A DNA stretch of 44,891 nucleotides from NCBI GenBank assembly GCA_003225455.1, contig QIAB01000069.1, positions 1-44,891 on the forward strand, given 5' to 3'. Shown here in pieces: positions 44,326-44,891 of this stretch. The stretch is from Acidobacteriota bacterium. GTDB lineage: Bacteria > Acidobacteriota > Terriglobia > Terriglobales > Acidobacteriaceae. Every line of letters starts with the position of its first letter. The first letter of the stretch is position 1. The notes beneath the pieces are model-generated. The model did no database searches and was not told the origin of the DNA. It saw nothing but the letters and a program-made list of their open reading frames with translations. A program made the translations under genes and the position numbers.

Positions 44326-44891
44326 ATGCCCAAATCGATCACTATGGCCGTACCTCCTGCTGATGAGGCTCTTTATTGGGCACAACAAGCAGCGCTCGTG
44401 GTGGGCGCGAGCCTATTCGTGGCTTTGTGTGCGCGCCTTACAGTGCCTCTTCCTTTCACCCCGATACCGTTGACGCTGCAAAATTTTGGCGTCCTGTTAG
44501 TCGGCTTTATGCTGGGAAGCCGGCGCGGTTTCGCGGCGCTGGCAGTGTATCTCGCGGAGGGTCTCGCCGGTATGCCGGTCTTTAATCCCACCGGACCTGG
44601 AGGGCTGGCGCAACTACTCGGCCCGACCGGGGGCTATCTGTTGGCTTATCCCTTTGTTGCTGCCTTGGCGGGCTGGATCCTCGAGAGCGGCGCCAGGACA
44701 TTCCTTCGTGCAGCTACCGCCGGTCTACTCGCGGAAATTCTATTATTCGCCAGCGGCATCTCCTGGCTGGTAGTTTTCACGCACTCTTTCGCACAGGCTC
44801 TCCGCTTCGGGTTTTACTGGTTCGTCTTCGCCGAAATTATCAAAGTGACACTGGCAGCGGGCATCACATCCGGCTGGCGTCGCCTGCGCAA
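44326..44891 (+). CDS. bioY: Biotin transporter BioY, partial at the right edge
   Basis: At least 188 residues of the S component of the biotin ECF transporter. It has ASLFVALCARLTVPLPFTPI, then PLTLQNFGVLLVGFMLGSRR, AVYLAEGLAGMPVFNPTGPG and GLAQLLGPTGGYLLAYPFVA, the conserved BioY core. Later membrane segments are GISWLVVFTHSF and FYWFVFAEIIKVTLAAGI. BioY proteins are usually close to 190 residues, so only the last few codons are cut off. AAGGAC precedes the ATG. No bioM/bioN gene is in view; solitary BioY can bind and take up biotin, or use a shared energising module. Confidence 0.93.
   Translation, partial: MPKSITMAVPPADEALYWAQQAALVVGASLFVALCARLTVPLPFTPIPLTLQNFGVLLVGFMLGSRRGFAALAVYLAEGLAGMPVFNPTGPGGLAQLLGPTGGYLLAYPFVAALAGWILESGARTFLRAATAGLLAEILLFASGISWLVVFTHSFAQALRFGFYWFVFAEIIKVTLAAGITSGWRRLR

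Overview
The window looks like chromosomal DNA of an Acidobacteriota bacterium, most likely of the Terriglobia type (Koribacter or Terriglobus relatives). This is judged from protein style, not from a search: a DUF3857/transglutaminase/TPR protein, a GT87 mannosyltransferase-like protein, an MXAN_5187-type C-terminal domain protein, DUF6580, DUF4139, many GTG/TTG starts, moderately high GC, and intergenic REP-like and short-period repeats. No prophage, IS element, CRISPR array, rRNA or tRNA gene was seen.

Layout. 1-3.1 kb: the start of a LysR regulator diverges from leuA (2-isopropylmalate synthase, broken by a frameshift) and leuB. 3.2-6.2 kb: a small zinc-ribbon protein, a polyprenyl-phosphate-type glycosyltransferase, a VapBC/FitAB-type toxin-antitoxin pair with a palindromic operator, and a response regulator with an HD-GYP output domain. 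6.4-14.7 kb: a frameshifted dGTPase, a three-hairpin REP-like element, a VOC-PP2C fusion phosphatase, a frameshifted GT87 protein, a doubly frameshifted DUF3857 protein and an MXAN_5187-like protein. 14.9-24.8 kb: housekeeping genes (purH, trmFO, dnaB, ligA) with two GNAT acetyltransferases, an AhpD-like protein and an alpha/beta hydrolase. A 700-base gap at 18.9-19.6 kb holds a candidate structured RNA resembling 6S RNA and a second fold with alternative pairings. 24.8-30.5 kb: a frameshifted TPR protein, a diacylglycerol-kinase-family protein, a YdjM-type membrane hydrolase, a DUF6580 protein, a DedA-family protein and a truncated amidohydrolase. 30.5-38 kb: an envelope-associated block of exported proteins (DUF4139, two related tandem hypotheticals, a metallophosphoesterase, two further related tandem small proteins, a PEGA protein and another small exported protein). 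38.2-39.8 kb: a MoeB-rhodanese (MoeZ-like) activator beside a MoaD/ThiS-like sulfur carrier, separated by a repeat-built palindrome. 40-44.9 kb: a processive GT2 glycosyltransferase, an orphan sugar-type binding lipoprotein, an exported Xaa-Pro aminopeptidase, a tiny membrane protein and the start of bioY.

Two patterns stand out. First, five otherwise recognisable genes carry frameshifts (six in total) and a sixth is cut short within 45 kb. Some disruptions look like internal deletions of conserved codons and one is an exact 5-base tandem duplication; this is either real gene decay or an assembly problem. Second, degenerate repeats of 7, 8 or 9 base period sit at gene boundaries. They flank moeZ on both sides, extend a MoaD-like protein beyond its Gly-Gly tail, and encode the N-terminal leader of a glycosyltransferase.
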